Source: Modestobacter sp. Leaf380
Lineage (GTDB): Bacteria > Actinomycetota > Actinomycetes > Mycobacteriales > Geodermatophilaceae
Direction of reading: 5' to 3'
Assembly: GCF_001424485.1 (NCBI RefSeq)
Contig: NZ_LMQC01000020.1
Coordinates: 310,001-374,000, forward strand
DNA: 64,000 bases
The stretch's first letter is position 1. Each line of letters begins with the position of its first letter. Both the position numbers and the translations under genes were made by a program. The notes beneath the pieces were generated by a model that searched no databases, was not told the origin of the DNA, and saw nothing but the letters and a program-made list of their open reading frames with translations. Below are positions 46,113 through 53,982 of the stretch, one piece after another.

Positions 46113-46220
46113 TCAGGCCCAGGTCTCGACGGTGAAGCTGGTCATCCGCAGTACCGCCGCGGCTGCGGCCCGGGTGGTGATCTCGACGGCCACGGTCATT
46201 GGGCCGGTGTTCCACCGTGG
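46113..46220 (-). other. In-frame coding-like tail after the spike stop
   Basis: After the TGA at 46221-46223 the same frame continues for 35 codons: PRWNTGPMTVAVEITTRAAA, AAVLRMTSFTVETWA, then TGA at 46113. An internal ATG (46199) could also start a 28-residue ORF. It looks like the C-terminus of a tail protein: readthrough extension, nonsense truncation of the spike, or relic of a neighbour. Confidence 0.35.
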
Positions 46221-48647
46221 TCACCTCTTGTCGGCCACGATCGTCGGGGCAGCGCTGTAGGTGACGGTGGCGGACTCGCCCGGGGCCAGTCGCACCATGC
46301 GGTTGGTCGTGGTCGCCACGGTTGTTGCGCCCTTGGCGATGGTTGCCACCGTCCCGCCGTCCACGTACAGGTCCTCGGGGGCGTTCCCTGCTGTGTAAGT
46401 GAACGGGCTAGCCGTGACGGGCACAGCGGTGGGCCCAGCAGGCGGCAGGCCCAGGTTGTCCACGATGACCGAGGTGGCGTCCAGCAGCCCAGCGGCCGAG
46501 TACCCGACCGAGGTCGGGGATCCGATGAAGTTGTTGTCCTTCATCACCAGCCCAATCTGGGCGTAGGTGACCACTCGCAGGCCGATCGTCTGGGTGGGGG
46601 TGGTCTGGTCGTCGTAGAAGCGGTTGTCGGCCACCTCGAGGCCGGTCGTTGCGACCGCGAGCCGGATGCCGTAGGTGTCGTTCGCCGAGGCCCGCACCCC
46701 GTTGTTGACGATCGTGTTCCCCCGGATGCGGCAGTTGTAGACCCGCTTGCTGACGCCGCCGTTGAAGCCCAGCAGCATCCCGGACTGACCGTTGCCGCGG
46801 ACGTGGTTGTCGCTGATCTCCACGCCGTAGGAGTCGACGGTGTAGATCTGGTAGACGATCCCGTAGCCGCGGTTGCCGAGGACCTGGTTGTTGGTGACGC
46901 GGCAGCGGATGACCGACTTGCTGGTGTGGCTTGAGGTGCCCTGGTCGGAACCGTCGATCCAGATGCCGTGGCCAGCGGCGTTGGTGACGCCGTTGCGGCA
47001 GATGTTGCCGGTGATCAGGGTGTCGATGCCGGGCACCCCGGCGGGGATGGTGCCGCCGCCGATGGCGATCTGGGCGAGGGTGTTGCCCTCGCAGATGTTG
47101 CCTTCGATGACGGTGCCGAGGGCGCCGGCGTCGAGGATGCCGAAACGCATCCCGCTGACGTAGTTGCCGATGATCCGGACGCCGGAGGTCATCGTGGCTG
47201 CGGTGCCGGACTGGGACTCGACGAAGATGCCGTTGTTGCCGTTGGGCGCGATCGTCGAGGTGGCGACGCCGAGGATGACGTTGCCGATGACGAGGACCTG
47301 CTCGGCGTTGGTCGTGGACAGGGTCCCGATGCCGATCCCGGACCCGCCTGGCAGGTTGCCGGCAGCGGCGCAGCGGCCGGGGTTCACGATGAGGTTGAAC
47401 CCCAGGGTGCACTGGTCTCGGGAGTTGTCGTACGGGATCGCGGTGGCGGGGGAGTCCCAGATGGCGATGTTCATCGTGGACGACTGGCCCATGTTGAACA
47501 GGTTGTAGGGCTTGGTCGAGGACGAGTAGGAACCGCCGCAGTTCATGTTCCCGGCTTCGATGCCGAAGTCCCGGTCGTGGACCGCTGAGATCTGACCGCC
47601 GGCGGCCCGCATCCAGCCCCCGGAGGCGGTGATGGGGCAGATCAGGGAGATGCTGCGGCCGTCGCCGAAGTAGGAGACGTAGGAGTAGCGGTTGAGCTGG
47701 GCGGTGGTGATGGACCGGCCAGCGGGGATGAAGACCCGGCCACCGCGGGTGGAGAACTGGCCCAGGGCCCGGGCTGCGTCCTGGGCGGCGTTGAACGCCG
47801 CGTCGTCAGATGTGCCGAAGGTGGCCCGCCCGGCGGACACGGTGCTGATCGCGTTGTTGTTCAAGGTGGCGGTGTTGCCAGAGACGGACACGATCGTGGA
47901 CTGCAGCACGGTGTTGATGGCGCTGGTGGTGGTGCCGGCACCTTCGACGCCGATGACCTTGCCGATGTCGGCGGAGATGAAGGTGTAGGCCGTGGAGGTG
48001 AGGACCGCGGAGCCAGCGGTCATCGACACGTCCTCCAGGCGGATCCCGTCGCACTTGGCTCCGTAGTCCTTGATGCTGAACACCCGCTGCCCGGCCAAGC
48101 CACCGCTGCCGCTGCCGCCGGAGGCGGTGACGACCAGGTCGACGCGGTTCGCTGCGTCGTTGTAGGCGGCTGTAATCCCGGTGTGCTGGCCGTTGACCAG
48201 CAGTGCCGCCGCGGCGTCCTGAGCCTGCTCGTCGGTGTAGCTGACGCCACCGCCGCCAGTGGGCAGTGCGTCGGTGACAGCCTTGAGGCCTGCTGGAGTA
48301 ACAGCCCGAACTGCGTCTGTGCCGGTGATCGTCTCGGCGTTCGTCGCCAGCTCGACGATGCCGCGGGTGGTCGTGGATGCGTTCTCAACTGACCCACCAC
48401 CCCCGCCAGAAGCTCCAATCAACCCGCGGACCGAGGACCCAGTGGTGGATCCCGCGTTGTTGACCAGGCCTGCGACCTCGGTGTCCAGAGACGCGTTGTT
48501 CACCGGCGGTTCCGGGTCGGCCGGGTTGACCAGCACCCAACCCTTCCCCTGCCAGTACAGGATCACGTCCGGCCGGTTCGGGTAATCCCGGGTGGCGTTC
48601 AGGGCGGCATTGAACATGGGCACGGTGTCGGTTGCAGGACCACTCAC
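46221..48647 (-). CDS. Right-handed beta-helix tail spike/fibre protein
   Basis: 808 residues. N-terminal tail-association part with ILYWQGKGWVLVNPADPEPP and a Gly/Ser linker; then FSIKDYGAKCDGI, the classic start of a pectate-lyase-like beta-helix; then many short strand repeats (VIGNVILGVAT, IIGNYVSGMRFG, ITGNICRNG, VTNNQVLGNRGYG, ISDNHVRGNGQ, IRGNTIVNNG). Likely binds or cuts a surface polysaccharide. GTG start lies in a repeated 57-bp element. Confidence 0.85.
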   Translation of the reverse strand: MSGPATDTVPMFNAALNATRDYPNRPDVILYWQGKGWVLVNPADPEPPVNNASLDTEVAGLVNNAGSTTGSSVRGLIGASGGGGGSVENASTTTRGIVELATNAETITGTDAVRAVTPAGLKAVTDALPTGGGGVSYTDEQAQDAAAALLVNGQHTGITAAYNDAANRVDLVVTASGGSGSGGLAGQRVFSIKDYGAKCDGIRLEDVSMTAGSAVLTSTAYTFISADIGKVIGVEGAGTTTSAINTVLQSTIVSVSGNTATLNNNAISTVSAGRATFGTSDDAAFNAAQDAARALGQFSTRGGRVFIPAGRSITTAQLNRYSYVSYFGDGRSISLICPITASGGWMRAAGGQISAVHDRDFGIEAGNMNCGGSYSSSTKPYNLFNMGQSSTMNIAIWDSPATAIPYDNSRDQCTLGFNLIVNPGRCAAAGNLPGGSGIGIGTLSTTNAEQVLVIGNVILGVATSTIAPNGNNGIFVESQSGTAATMTSGVRIIGNYVSGMRFGILDAGALGTVIEGNICEGNTLAQIAIGGGTIPAGVPGIDTLITGNICRNGVTNAAGHGIWIDGSDQGTSSHTSKSVIRCRVTNNQVLGNRGYGIVYQIYTVDSYGVEISDNHVRGNGQSGMLLGFNGGVSKRVYNCRIRGNTIVNNGVRASANDTYGIRLAVATTGLEVADNRFYDDQTTPTQTIGLRVVTYAQIGLVMKDNNFIGSPTSVGYSAAGLLDATSVIVDNLGLPPAGPTAVPVTASPFTYTAGNAPEDLYVDGGTVATIAKGATTVATTTNRMVRLAPGESATVTYSAAPTIVADKR

Positions 48648-48696
48648 AACAGCAGCCTCAGGGGTTGTCCTACGTAGTGAGTTCGCGTTGTCCTAC
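48640..48696 (-). repeat. Start-associated repeat, copy 2 (spike gene)
   Basis: Contains the spike GTG (48647), GAGG eight bases before it, and two direct copies of CGTAGGACAAC (minus strand, about 22 bases apart) further upstream. Partner copy at 45990-46046. The 118 bases beyond it (48697-48814) hold no gene that I can see. Confidence 0.65.
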
Positions 48697-48814
48697 GTGA
48701 GAGGGAAGTGCCGGGACGCAGGTGACCCCGCCTTCCTCCGGCGGACATCAATCACCTTGGATCCAGCGGCGACAGAGAAGCGCCGCCGGTGACTTTGACG
48801 CCCCGGCACAAGTC

Positions 48815-49852
48815 TTATGAGCTGATCGCCGCCGCGTGCTTCGTCATGTCGACGTCGCAGCCGTTTTGGCACGCAATGGCCAACACTGCGCCCTTCGTGG
48901 CATCAGAGGATTCAGTCTTGGCCCGCTTCGTCACCGGCGCAGTGCTGCGGCAGCTTGGACAACGGCTGTAGTCCACCCACACAGACTGGGTGCCATTGGC
49001 CATCAAAGAGCCCGGGCGCACCTCTCGGGCCAGCACAGCCCCGCCGCAGGTCACCTTTGCGCTACCCCCGCCGGCCTGCAGCTTGACCCGCTTGCCCCAC
49101 ATGCGGCTCCCGTCCTGGTCGGGCAGGGTGACAACTTCAATGCCGCCGTACTGGCCGCTGGTCGAGACCTCGAAAGTGGCGGATCCGACGCCTTCACTGA
49201 TCCGGCAACTGACCTGGCTCTCGCTGTCCACGTCGTCCCAGGCGGGCACCAAGATGGAGGCGGTGGGCACGACCGGCGCCACAGCCCGCGCCGCAGCGGC
49301 ACGTTCAGCGGCCACACGCTGCTCCAGGCGGCTGGCCTCATCGAGGAGGGGCTGTACCGGATCCCACAGAACGGTCCCGTGAGGAACCTCCCAGGAGAAG
49401 TGGCCGTCGTTGAACATCCCGGACTGGATGTCCTCCTTCGAAGGCTCGAACGGGACGTAGTCGACACCGTCCAGCTCGCGCAGTTGCGCTAGCAGCGTGG
49501 TGACCTTGGCCTGATGCGCCTCGGCCGTAGCCGTGAACTTCGCGGCCTGGTCACGCATCTCCACGGCCCGTGCCTCGTCGAGGTCCCACCGAGCAAGGAC
49601 AAGCTGCTCCTCGGCAGCCGCAGACGCACCCTGGGCACCAACGATCCACGTCCGCAGATCCATCTGCCGGATGGTCAGCTCACGAACGGCAGAGGCCGGG
49701 TCGTGGGCCAGCACAGCCGCACCGGAGTCGCGCTCCAAGTCAGCGAGCTCACGCCTGCGGTTCTCCGCTTCGGTGGTCCAGCGGGCAACCTCTCGCTCAA
49801 GCCGCTCAACCTCGGACTCGGCACCCCGCAACGTCCTCAGGATGTTGCTCAT
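48815..49852 (-). CDS. Coiled-coil protein with C-terminal cysteine motif, after capsid protease
   Basis: 345 residues. N-terminal third is a long coiled coil (ESEVERLEREVARWTTEAEN and on, to about residue 125). The middle is beta-rich; the C-terminus has CPSC and CQNGC cysteines that could bind zinc. The position after the protease is where scaffold or capsid genes usually lie, but it does not look like a capsid protein. ATG at 49852 overlaps the protease stop. Confidence 0.5.
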   Translation of the reverse strand: MSNILRTLRGAESEVERLEREVARWTTEAENRRRELADLERDSGAAVLAHDPASAVRELTIRQMDLRTWIVGAQGASAAAEEQLVLARWDLDEARAVEMRDQAAKFTATAEAHQAKVTTLLAQLRELDGVDYVPFEPSKEDIQSGMFNDGHFSWEVPHGTVLWDPVQPLLDEASRLEQRVAAERAAAARAVAPVVPTASILVPAWDDVDSESQVSCRISEGVGSATFEVSTSGQYGGIEVVTLPDQDGSRMWGKRVKLQAGGGSAKVTCGGAVLAREVRPGSLMANGTQSVWVDYSRCPSCRSTAPVTKRAKTESSDATKGAVLAIACQNGCDVDMTKHAAAISS

Positions 49853-50610
49853 GCGTCCCACCGGGACCTCCACGACGACTCGATGACCTCATAGGAGCCG
49901 CCGCGTCCGGCGCGAGTCACGAAGTCCACCGACTGACCGTCCACGATCTTGGTAGCGATGCGTCCTCGCCGGCCCTCGGCCTCACCGATCTCCAGCTCAG
50001 CCGACGCCCGGATCGACATCCCGATCGACCGGGCCATGTCCGGCTGACCCAAGGTCTGGGCCCAACCCGGCAGCAGCTGCGCCTCCGCGACCACCGCCGA
50101 CCCAGACCAACGGGCATCAGTCGTCAACACCGCAGCCAGATCACGCACCGACCGCTCCGGCCTGTCGTTGAGCTCCCGCTGCGTGGGGTGATCAGCGAAG
50201 CAATGTGTGCCAGCCGGCCACACCTTGTCGCGCACCGCGGCCTCAAGCACCTGAGCTGAGTAGTAGCAAGACGAACCCCACCCCGGGCTGATCAGCGTGA
50301 CCCGCAGACGGCCGGCGCTCGTCACCACGGGGGCGACTGTCGTCGACTCCTGCAGCTGCGTGAGCCCCCGCGTCAGCGTCCCCGCCGATTCCGAGACACC
50401 AGTCGCCGCCCGGCGGGCCTCCTCCGCCTCCCAGAGGGCCGTCTGCCGAGCGTGCTCGAGGTACTGGGCGTTCGAGTGCATCGCCGGCAGCCAGTTGGGG
50501 CGCGAGACGACCTGCTCACCCGCGCCCTCCCGCAGCCGCGGGGAGCGCCCCAACGCCTCATCCATCTCCGCCAGCTGACGCCGGGCCACATCCTGCTGCG
50601 AAATGCTCAC
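49849..50610 (-). CDS. Capsid maturation (prohead) protease-like protein
   Basis: 253 residues. RVTLISPGWGSSCYYSAQVL, then PAGTHCFADHPTQRE, RPERSVRDLAAVLTTDARW and IGMSIRASAELEIGEAEGRR follow the order seen in actinophage capsid maturation proteases, with a His (ADHPT) and a Ser (GMSIRA) at the usual catalytic places. VDFVTRAGRGG ends the fold. A protease without a visible capsid gene nearby is odd. Confidence 0.75.
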   Translation of the reverse strand: MSISQQDVARRQLAEMDEALGRSPRLREGAGEQVVSRPNWLPAMHSNAQYLEHARQTALWEAEEARRAATGVSESAGTLTRGLTQLQESTTVAPVVTSAGRLRVTLISPGWGSSCYYSAQVLEAAVRDKVWPAGTHCFADHPTQRELNDRPERSVRDLAAVLTTDARWSGSAVVAEAQLLPGWAQTLGQPDMARSIGMSIRASAELEIGEAEGRRGRIATKIVDGQSVDFVTRAGRGGSYEVIESSWRSRWDA

Positions 50611-51035
50611 GACGCCACCGCCTGCCGGTACGCCAGCACAGACGCCCGCGTCACCAACGTCTTCCGCGGCGAGACAGCCCGACCGCGCAACACACCCTCG
50701 ACCACCAAACGGAGCACCGTCCTCGAACTCACATGCAGCACGTCAGCCGCCTCCCTCGTCGTGAACTCATGAGGCAACCCTGAGCCCGTGTCCGACACCG
50801 CGGCCGCCGCCTGTCCTACCTCCGCCCCAGCGAACGCCCGCTGCCAGTTCGCCACGTAACCCAAATCGACCAAGTCGTCATCAACAGCAAGCTGGTCCTC
50901 AACGGGGAGGTCACGCTTCACCCGGTTCATCCAGCCCACGAACCCGCTTTTGTCCGCCTCCAAGTACATGACCAGCAGCCGAGCCGTGGCCGGGGACAAC
51001 GTGGCACGCAGAGGGCGCCGCCCTGGGCCGTTCAC
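50607..51035 (-). CDS. Hypothetical protein with C-terminal HTH (excisionase-like) domain
   Basis: 142 residues. N-terminal half LSPATARLLVMYLEADKSGF and DLVDLGYVANWQRAF; C-terminal half EFTTREAADVLHVSSRTVLR plus LRGRAVSPRKTLVTRASVLA, a MerR-like HTH_17. Its start (GTG) and stop both overlap neighbours (GTGA, TGA/CAT), so it is in a tightly coupled leftward operon. Probably a regulator; not recognised further. Confidence 0.6.
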   Translation of the reverse strand: MNGPGRRPLRATLSPATARLLVMYLEADKSGFVGWMNRVKRDLPVEDQLAVDDDLVDLGYVANWQRAFAGAEVGQAAAAVSDTGSGLPHEFTTREAADVLHVSSRTVLRLVVEGVLRGRAVSPRKTLVTRASVLAYRQAVAS

Positions 51036-51454
51036 GAAGCCTCCCCGTAGACAGTGGCCTCGCAGCCGGCGCAGGAACGTCCTGTGACCAGCAGCGTCCG
51101 CAGGTGGAAGCCGAATACCTCGAGCGGGGCCACGGCCCGGCACACGTCGCACCGCGGGCCGTCCAACGACCCCGGCAAGGCCTTCGCCGCCCGCCCCGCG
51201 CACGCCTTGCACAGGAGCTGCTCCGCGTGGGCGGGCAACAGCACCAAGTCAGAGCCCTCCCCCGGCCAGTGCGGGCAGCGGTTTCGCCGTGCCCGCTTCA
51301 CCAGCCGCACAACCCACGCCGACGGCTCGCGCGTGTAGTCGGTGCCACGGGCACCCGCCATCGCTACAAAGCGGTCAGCGGCCTCCTCAAGGGCACCAGC
51401 GGCCTGGTCAGCAAGAAACGTCGTTCGGGCGTGGTTCAAATCAATCCGGGTCAC
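51032..51454 (-). CDS. Hypothetical cysteine-rich (zinc-ribbon-like) protein
   Basis: 140 residues. Helical start (LADQAAGALEEAADRFVAMA), then three CxxC pairs (CKAC, CDVC, CAGC). GTG at 51454 has AAGGGA upstream; ATG at 51463 is also possible. Overlaps the HTH gene by GTGA. Unknown function. Confidence 0.5.
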   Translation of the reverse strand: MTRIDLNHARTTFLADQAAGALEEAADRFVAMAGARGTDYTREPSAWVVRLVKRARRNRCPHWPGEGSDLVLLPAHAEQLLCKACAGRAAKALPGSLDGPRCDVCRAVAPLEVFGFHLRTLLVTGRSCAGCEATVYGEAS

Positions 51455-51557
51455 GCGGCACATCCCTTGACCAGGCCCGACCCAGGGATTGCAGATCCCA
51501 CACTGAGGCCCTGAGCTGCGCTGATGTCGGCCGTGGTCACACGGTGAGCACCAGCCC

Positions 51558-52148
51558 TCATGCCTGCAACTCCCGCAGTCGAGTCGAGACGACCTGCAGA
51601 ACACGGCGGTCGCTCAGGCTGTGCCCGAGGTCGCTCAAGATGGCCCGGATAGCGGCAGCGACCTGCGCCCCCTGCTGCTCGGCGATACGAACGCGGCGCT
51701 CGTCCACGCCCGCATCCAGCACGGCCTTCGAAAGCCGGCTGACGAGCTCCATCCATGTGCGCAGCGCATCCAGGTCGTGAGCGCGCAGCTCGCCCGAACG
51801 CTCCACCCGCTGCTGCAGCGAACGCAGCACCTGGTCCGCGTTCACTGCCGCCGCAGCCAGCGCCTCCCCCGGATCCCGTGGCACGTACTGGTCGGAGAAC
51901 ATCGCGACCGCCTCGGCAGCAGCCAAGCGCGCCTCCCGCTGCCGCCGCACCTGTCTCGCGCTGCCGCCATGCCAGCCACAGACACCACCACCAGGTACAC
52001 GCTGCCCGCACTGCTTGCCTGTGCGCTTCGACGTGGCGGTGCAACGGGATGAGCTGTTCAGATGGCTCATGAGCTTGGGCCCGCTCAAGAGGTCAAAGCC
52101 GTCCGCGGGCTCTGCCTGGCCGTCCGTGGCTGCCGAGATGCGGCTCAT
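51558..52148 (-). CDS. Terminase small-subunit-like protein
   Basis: 196 residues. RCTATSKRTGKQCGQRVPGG, then GVCGWHGGSARQVRRQREAR, the CTA.sKRtG.qC..........C..HGG motif found at the N-terminus of small phage proteins usually annotated as small terminase. The rest is helical (AAAAVNADQVLRSLQQRVE and on). No large terminase follows. DNA-packaging role is inferred. Confidence 0.55.
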   Translation of the reverse strand: MSRISAATDGQAEPADGFDLLSGPKLMSHLNSSSRCTATSKRTGKQCGQRVPGGGVCGWHGGSARQVRRQREARLAAAEAVAMFSDQYVPRDPGEALAAAAVNADQVLRSLQQRVERSGELRAHDLDALRTWMELVSRLSKAVLDAGVDERRVRIAEQQGAQVAAAIRAILSDLGHSLSDRRVLQVVSTRLRELQA

Positions 52149-52345
52149 CGGGGGTTCCCTTCGAGCTGGTAGGTGAGGTTGTGGCTGCGGTTTGCGAGGT
52201 GGGGGCGGCAGGTGAGGCAGGGGACGGCGAGCCCGTCGGGGGTGTCGGGCAGCCAGCCGGCGACGCAGCGAGGGTCGTGGGGGAGGGGGTCAGCAGTCCT
52301 GACCCGCTCGTCCTCGATGAGGTCGCCGTAACGGTCATGAGGCAT
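52145..52345 (-). CDS. Small hypothetical protein
   Basis: 66 residues with three cysteines (RCVAGWLPD, PCLTCRPHL). Start and stop overlap neighbours (10 bases with the upstream gene, ATGA with the next). Unrecognised. Confidence 0.5.
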   Translation of the reverse strand: MPHDRYGDLIEDERVRTADPLPHDPRCVAGWLPDTPDGLAVPCLTCRPHLANRSHNLTYQLEGNPR

Positions 52346-53009
52346 GTCGTCGGGCTCCCTTGGTCTCGCTGGCGCAGGCGGTGCACGGCCATCCGCTGAA
52401 CTCGTGTCCGTGCTTGTTGCATCGCGGGTTCGCGCGTGCGGTCTGTGGGTGCGTTGGGATCTGAACCACGGTTGTTCTGGTCGTTGTGCTGGTAGGTGGT
52501 TGGTCTCTTAAGTGATGGGCGGCAGCTGCTGCCGGTTGGGGTGCGTGAGCTGCCGGTTGGGAGGAAGGAGCTGCCGGTTGGGGTGCGCTCAGCTGCCGGT
52601 TGGGACTCGACGTACCGGCAGCTGCTGCCGGTTGGGAACGGGGGCCAGGCGGCAGCTGCTGCCGGTTGGGAACGACTTCCTCGTCAGTGGTGAGGAGGTC
52701 GAATCGCTCGAGCAGGTCGGCTGGGATCTGCAGCTGGTAGACGTCGGCGAAGGCGTGGGTGCCACGCATCCCGCCCTTGACGGTTCGGTGGACAAGCCCC
52801 AGGTCCCGAAGGTTGGTGAGGGCGCCGCGGACGGACCGCTCCGACAACCCGGTGACGGCCGCTAGCCGGGCTGCGCCGGGGTAGATGCGCGACCCGTCGC
52901 CGTCTGCGTACGTGGCCATCGCGAACCCGACAGCCTTGGTCGTTGAGGGCAGCCGACAGCGACGGAACACCCGTTCCCACTCGAAGCGGCCGGCGTTCTC
53001 GACGCTCAC
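52335..53009 (-). CDS. Winged-helix replication-initiator-like protein
   Basis: 224 residues. N-terminal helix-turn-helix of the phage replication O/DnaD-like type: VFRRCRLPSTTKAVGFAMAT, IYPGAARLAAVTGLSERSVR and ALTNLRDLGLVHRTVKGGM. A low-complexity Gln/Pro/Ala linker (about 113-168) is encoded by an iteron array; a CNKHG...CTAC zinc-like motif ends the protein. This matches the lambda O plan, where the origin lies inside the initiator gene. GTG start. Confidence 0.65.
   Translation of the reverse strand: MSVENAGRFEWERVFRRCRLPSTTKAVGFAMATYADGDGSRIYPGAARLAAVTGLSERSVRGALTNLRDLGLVHRTVKGGMRGTHAFADVYQLQIPADLLERFDLLTTDEEVVPNRQQLPPGPRSQPAAAAGTSSPNRQLSAPQPAAPSSQPAAHAPQPAAAAAHHLRDQPPTSTTTRTTVVQIPTHPQTARANPRCNKHGHEFSGWPCTACASETKGARRHAS
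52528..52670 (+). repeat. Six iteron-like repeats inside the replication gene
   Basis: GCTGCCGGTTGGG occurs exactly at 52528, 52549, 52570, 52592, 52624 and 52658 (start-to-start 21, 21, 22, 32, 34 bases, near whole helical turns). The gene reads the repeat in two frames (PNRQ in two copies, QPAA in four), so DNA, not protein, appears conserved. Probable replication origin. Confidence 0.75.
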
Positions 53010-53055
53010 CAGGCGAAGCCGCCCTCACACGGCGTCGTGTCGATTGTCAGAGCGG

Positions 53056-53433
53056 TCACCTGACACCCGACCCGACCCAAAGCCGCTGAACACCGTTGCG
53101 TCGACTGCCGCGCCGGCTAGGGGTGTAACCGACTGGCTCGATCTGCCCAGCTGAGCGTGCAGCGAGGAATAGGCCGCCGACCGCGTTTGGGTGGTCCGGC
53201 ATCGGCGCACCGAGGGCGTGGCAATCGTCGCTGGTGAACGGCCGTCCCGTGCTGGCCAGGAAAGCGATCGCGGTGCGCCAGGCGGAGATGGCCCAGGGAT
53301 CCGCGGCTTCGACGGCCTGACGAGGGCCTAAAGATCCGGTACCTTTCGGGGTGAGACCCAGCGCGTTGGTGGCGACGTTCTCAGAAGAGCCGGTCGGGAT
53401 GCCCCCCGCCGGCTCTTCGCCTGTCTGGCTCAT
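53056..53433 (-). CDS. Actinophage-type hypothetical protein
   Basis: 125 residues. C-terminal half RPFTSDDCHALGAPMPDHPN, then AVGGLFLAARSAGQIEPVGY and SRRNGVQRLWVG, a winged-helix-like pattern common in early regions of actinobacterial prophages. ATG overlaps the stop of the upstream gene. Role unknown, possibly replication accessory. Confidence 0.6.
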   Translation of the reverse strand: MSQTGEEPAGGIPTGSSENVATNALGLTPKGTGSLGPRQAVEAADPWAISAWRTAIAFLASTGRPFTSDDCHALGAPMPDHPNAVGGLFLAARSAGQIEPVGYTPSRRGSRRNGVQRLWVGSGVR

Positions 53434-53681
53434 GTCGTGCTCCCTATTGAGTTGTGGGTCGTCTGGGGCTCAAGCTCCAAACCGAGAAACCTGCATAGGG
53501 ATGCGACCGGGACGACGACGCGGTTCCCGACACGCACGGCCGGGAAGTCGAGCTCGCCGCGACGGAACAGCTCGTAGGCCTTGGTGCGCTTCGCCCCGTA
53601 GGCCGCATCGCACGCCGTCACGAGGTCGGTGCGGACACCGAGTGCCCTTAGCCGCTCGGGAGTCCACGGCTCAGGCAACAT
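53430..53681 (-). CDS. Small helix-turn-helix protein
   Basis: 83 residues. TACDAAYGAKRTKAYELFRR, then GELDFPAVRVGNRVVVPVAS, a MerR/excisionase-type DNA-binding layout. Start lies 11 bases inside the preceding HTH gene, so the two are co-translated. Possibly a regulator. Confidence 0.6.
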   Translation of the reverse strand: MLPEPWTPERLRALGVRTDLVTACDAAYGAKRTKAYELFRRGELDFPAVRVGNRVVVPVASLCRFLGLELEPQTTHNSIGSTT

Positions 53682-53886
53682 GAGAGGCGTTGGCGGTGGC
53701 CCCGACGTGGCTGGAACGTGCTCCGTCCACCAACCACTCCTCGACGTCGGATGGGCGGTAACGGACCTGCCGGCCGACCCGAACGAACGCCGGCCCCTCA
53801 CCCAGCGCCCGCCAACGGCGGAGGGTCGACTCGGATACGTCCAGACACTCGCTGAGCGTGGAAGGACTGAGGACGGTCTGACTCAT
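53671..53886 (-). CDS. Excisionase/HTH_17 DNA-binding protein
   Basis: 71 residues. TLSECLDVSESTLRRWRALG, then GPAFVRVGRQVRYRPSDVEE and WLVDGA, the standard AlpA/excisionase fold. First gene leftward from the divergent repressor, the place of a Cro/AlpA-type activator. Which of the HTH proteins in this element is the true excisionase is unresolved. Confidence 0.75.
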   Translation of the reverse strand: MSQTVLSPSTLSECLDVSESTLRRWRALGEGPAFVRVGRQVRYRPSDVEEWLVDGARSSHVGATANASHVA

Positions 53887-53902
53887 GACTCATCTCCTAC
53901 GG

Positions 53903-53956
53903 GTTGGATCTCCAACACGAAGGAATCATCAACGCCACGCGCGGTTGCAAGCAACC
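53903..53956. promoter_or_regulatory. Paired palindromic operators between repressor and early genes
   Basis: GTTGGATCTCCAAC (53903-53916) and GGTTGCAAGCAACC (53943-53956) are two related palindromes (GGTTG..CAACC), about 40 bases centre to centre; a half site TCCAACC follows at 53973. They lie between the starts of the divergent HTH gene (53886) and repressor gene (53983). Confidence 0.65.
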
Positions 53957-53982
53957 ACAAGCGGCATTAAGCTCCAACCCAA

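Noticed and set aside
52528-52670. Repeats as simple protein-level Gln/Pro/Ala low complexity
   Set aside because: The DNA unit is exact while the reading frame changes between copies, so protein repetition alone does not explain it.
52510-52680. CRISPR array
   Set aside because: The repeats are only 13 bases, lie within a coding frame and have 8-21-base gaps of related sequence; no cas genes nearby. They fit iterons.
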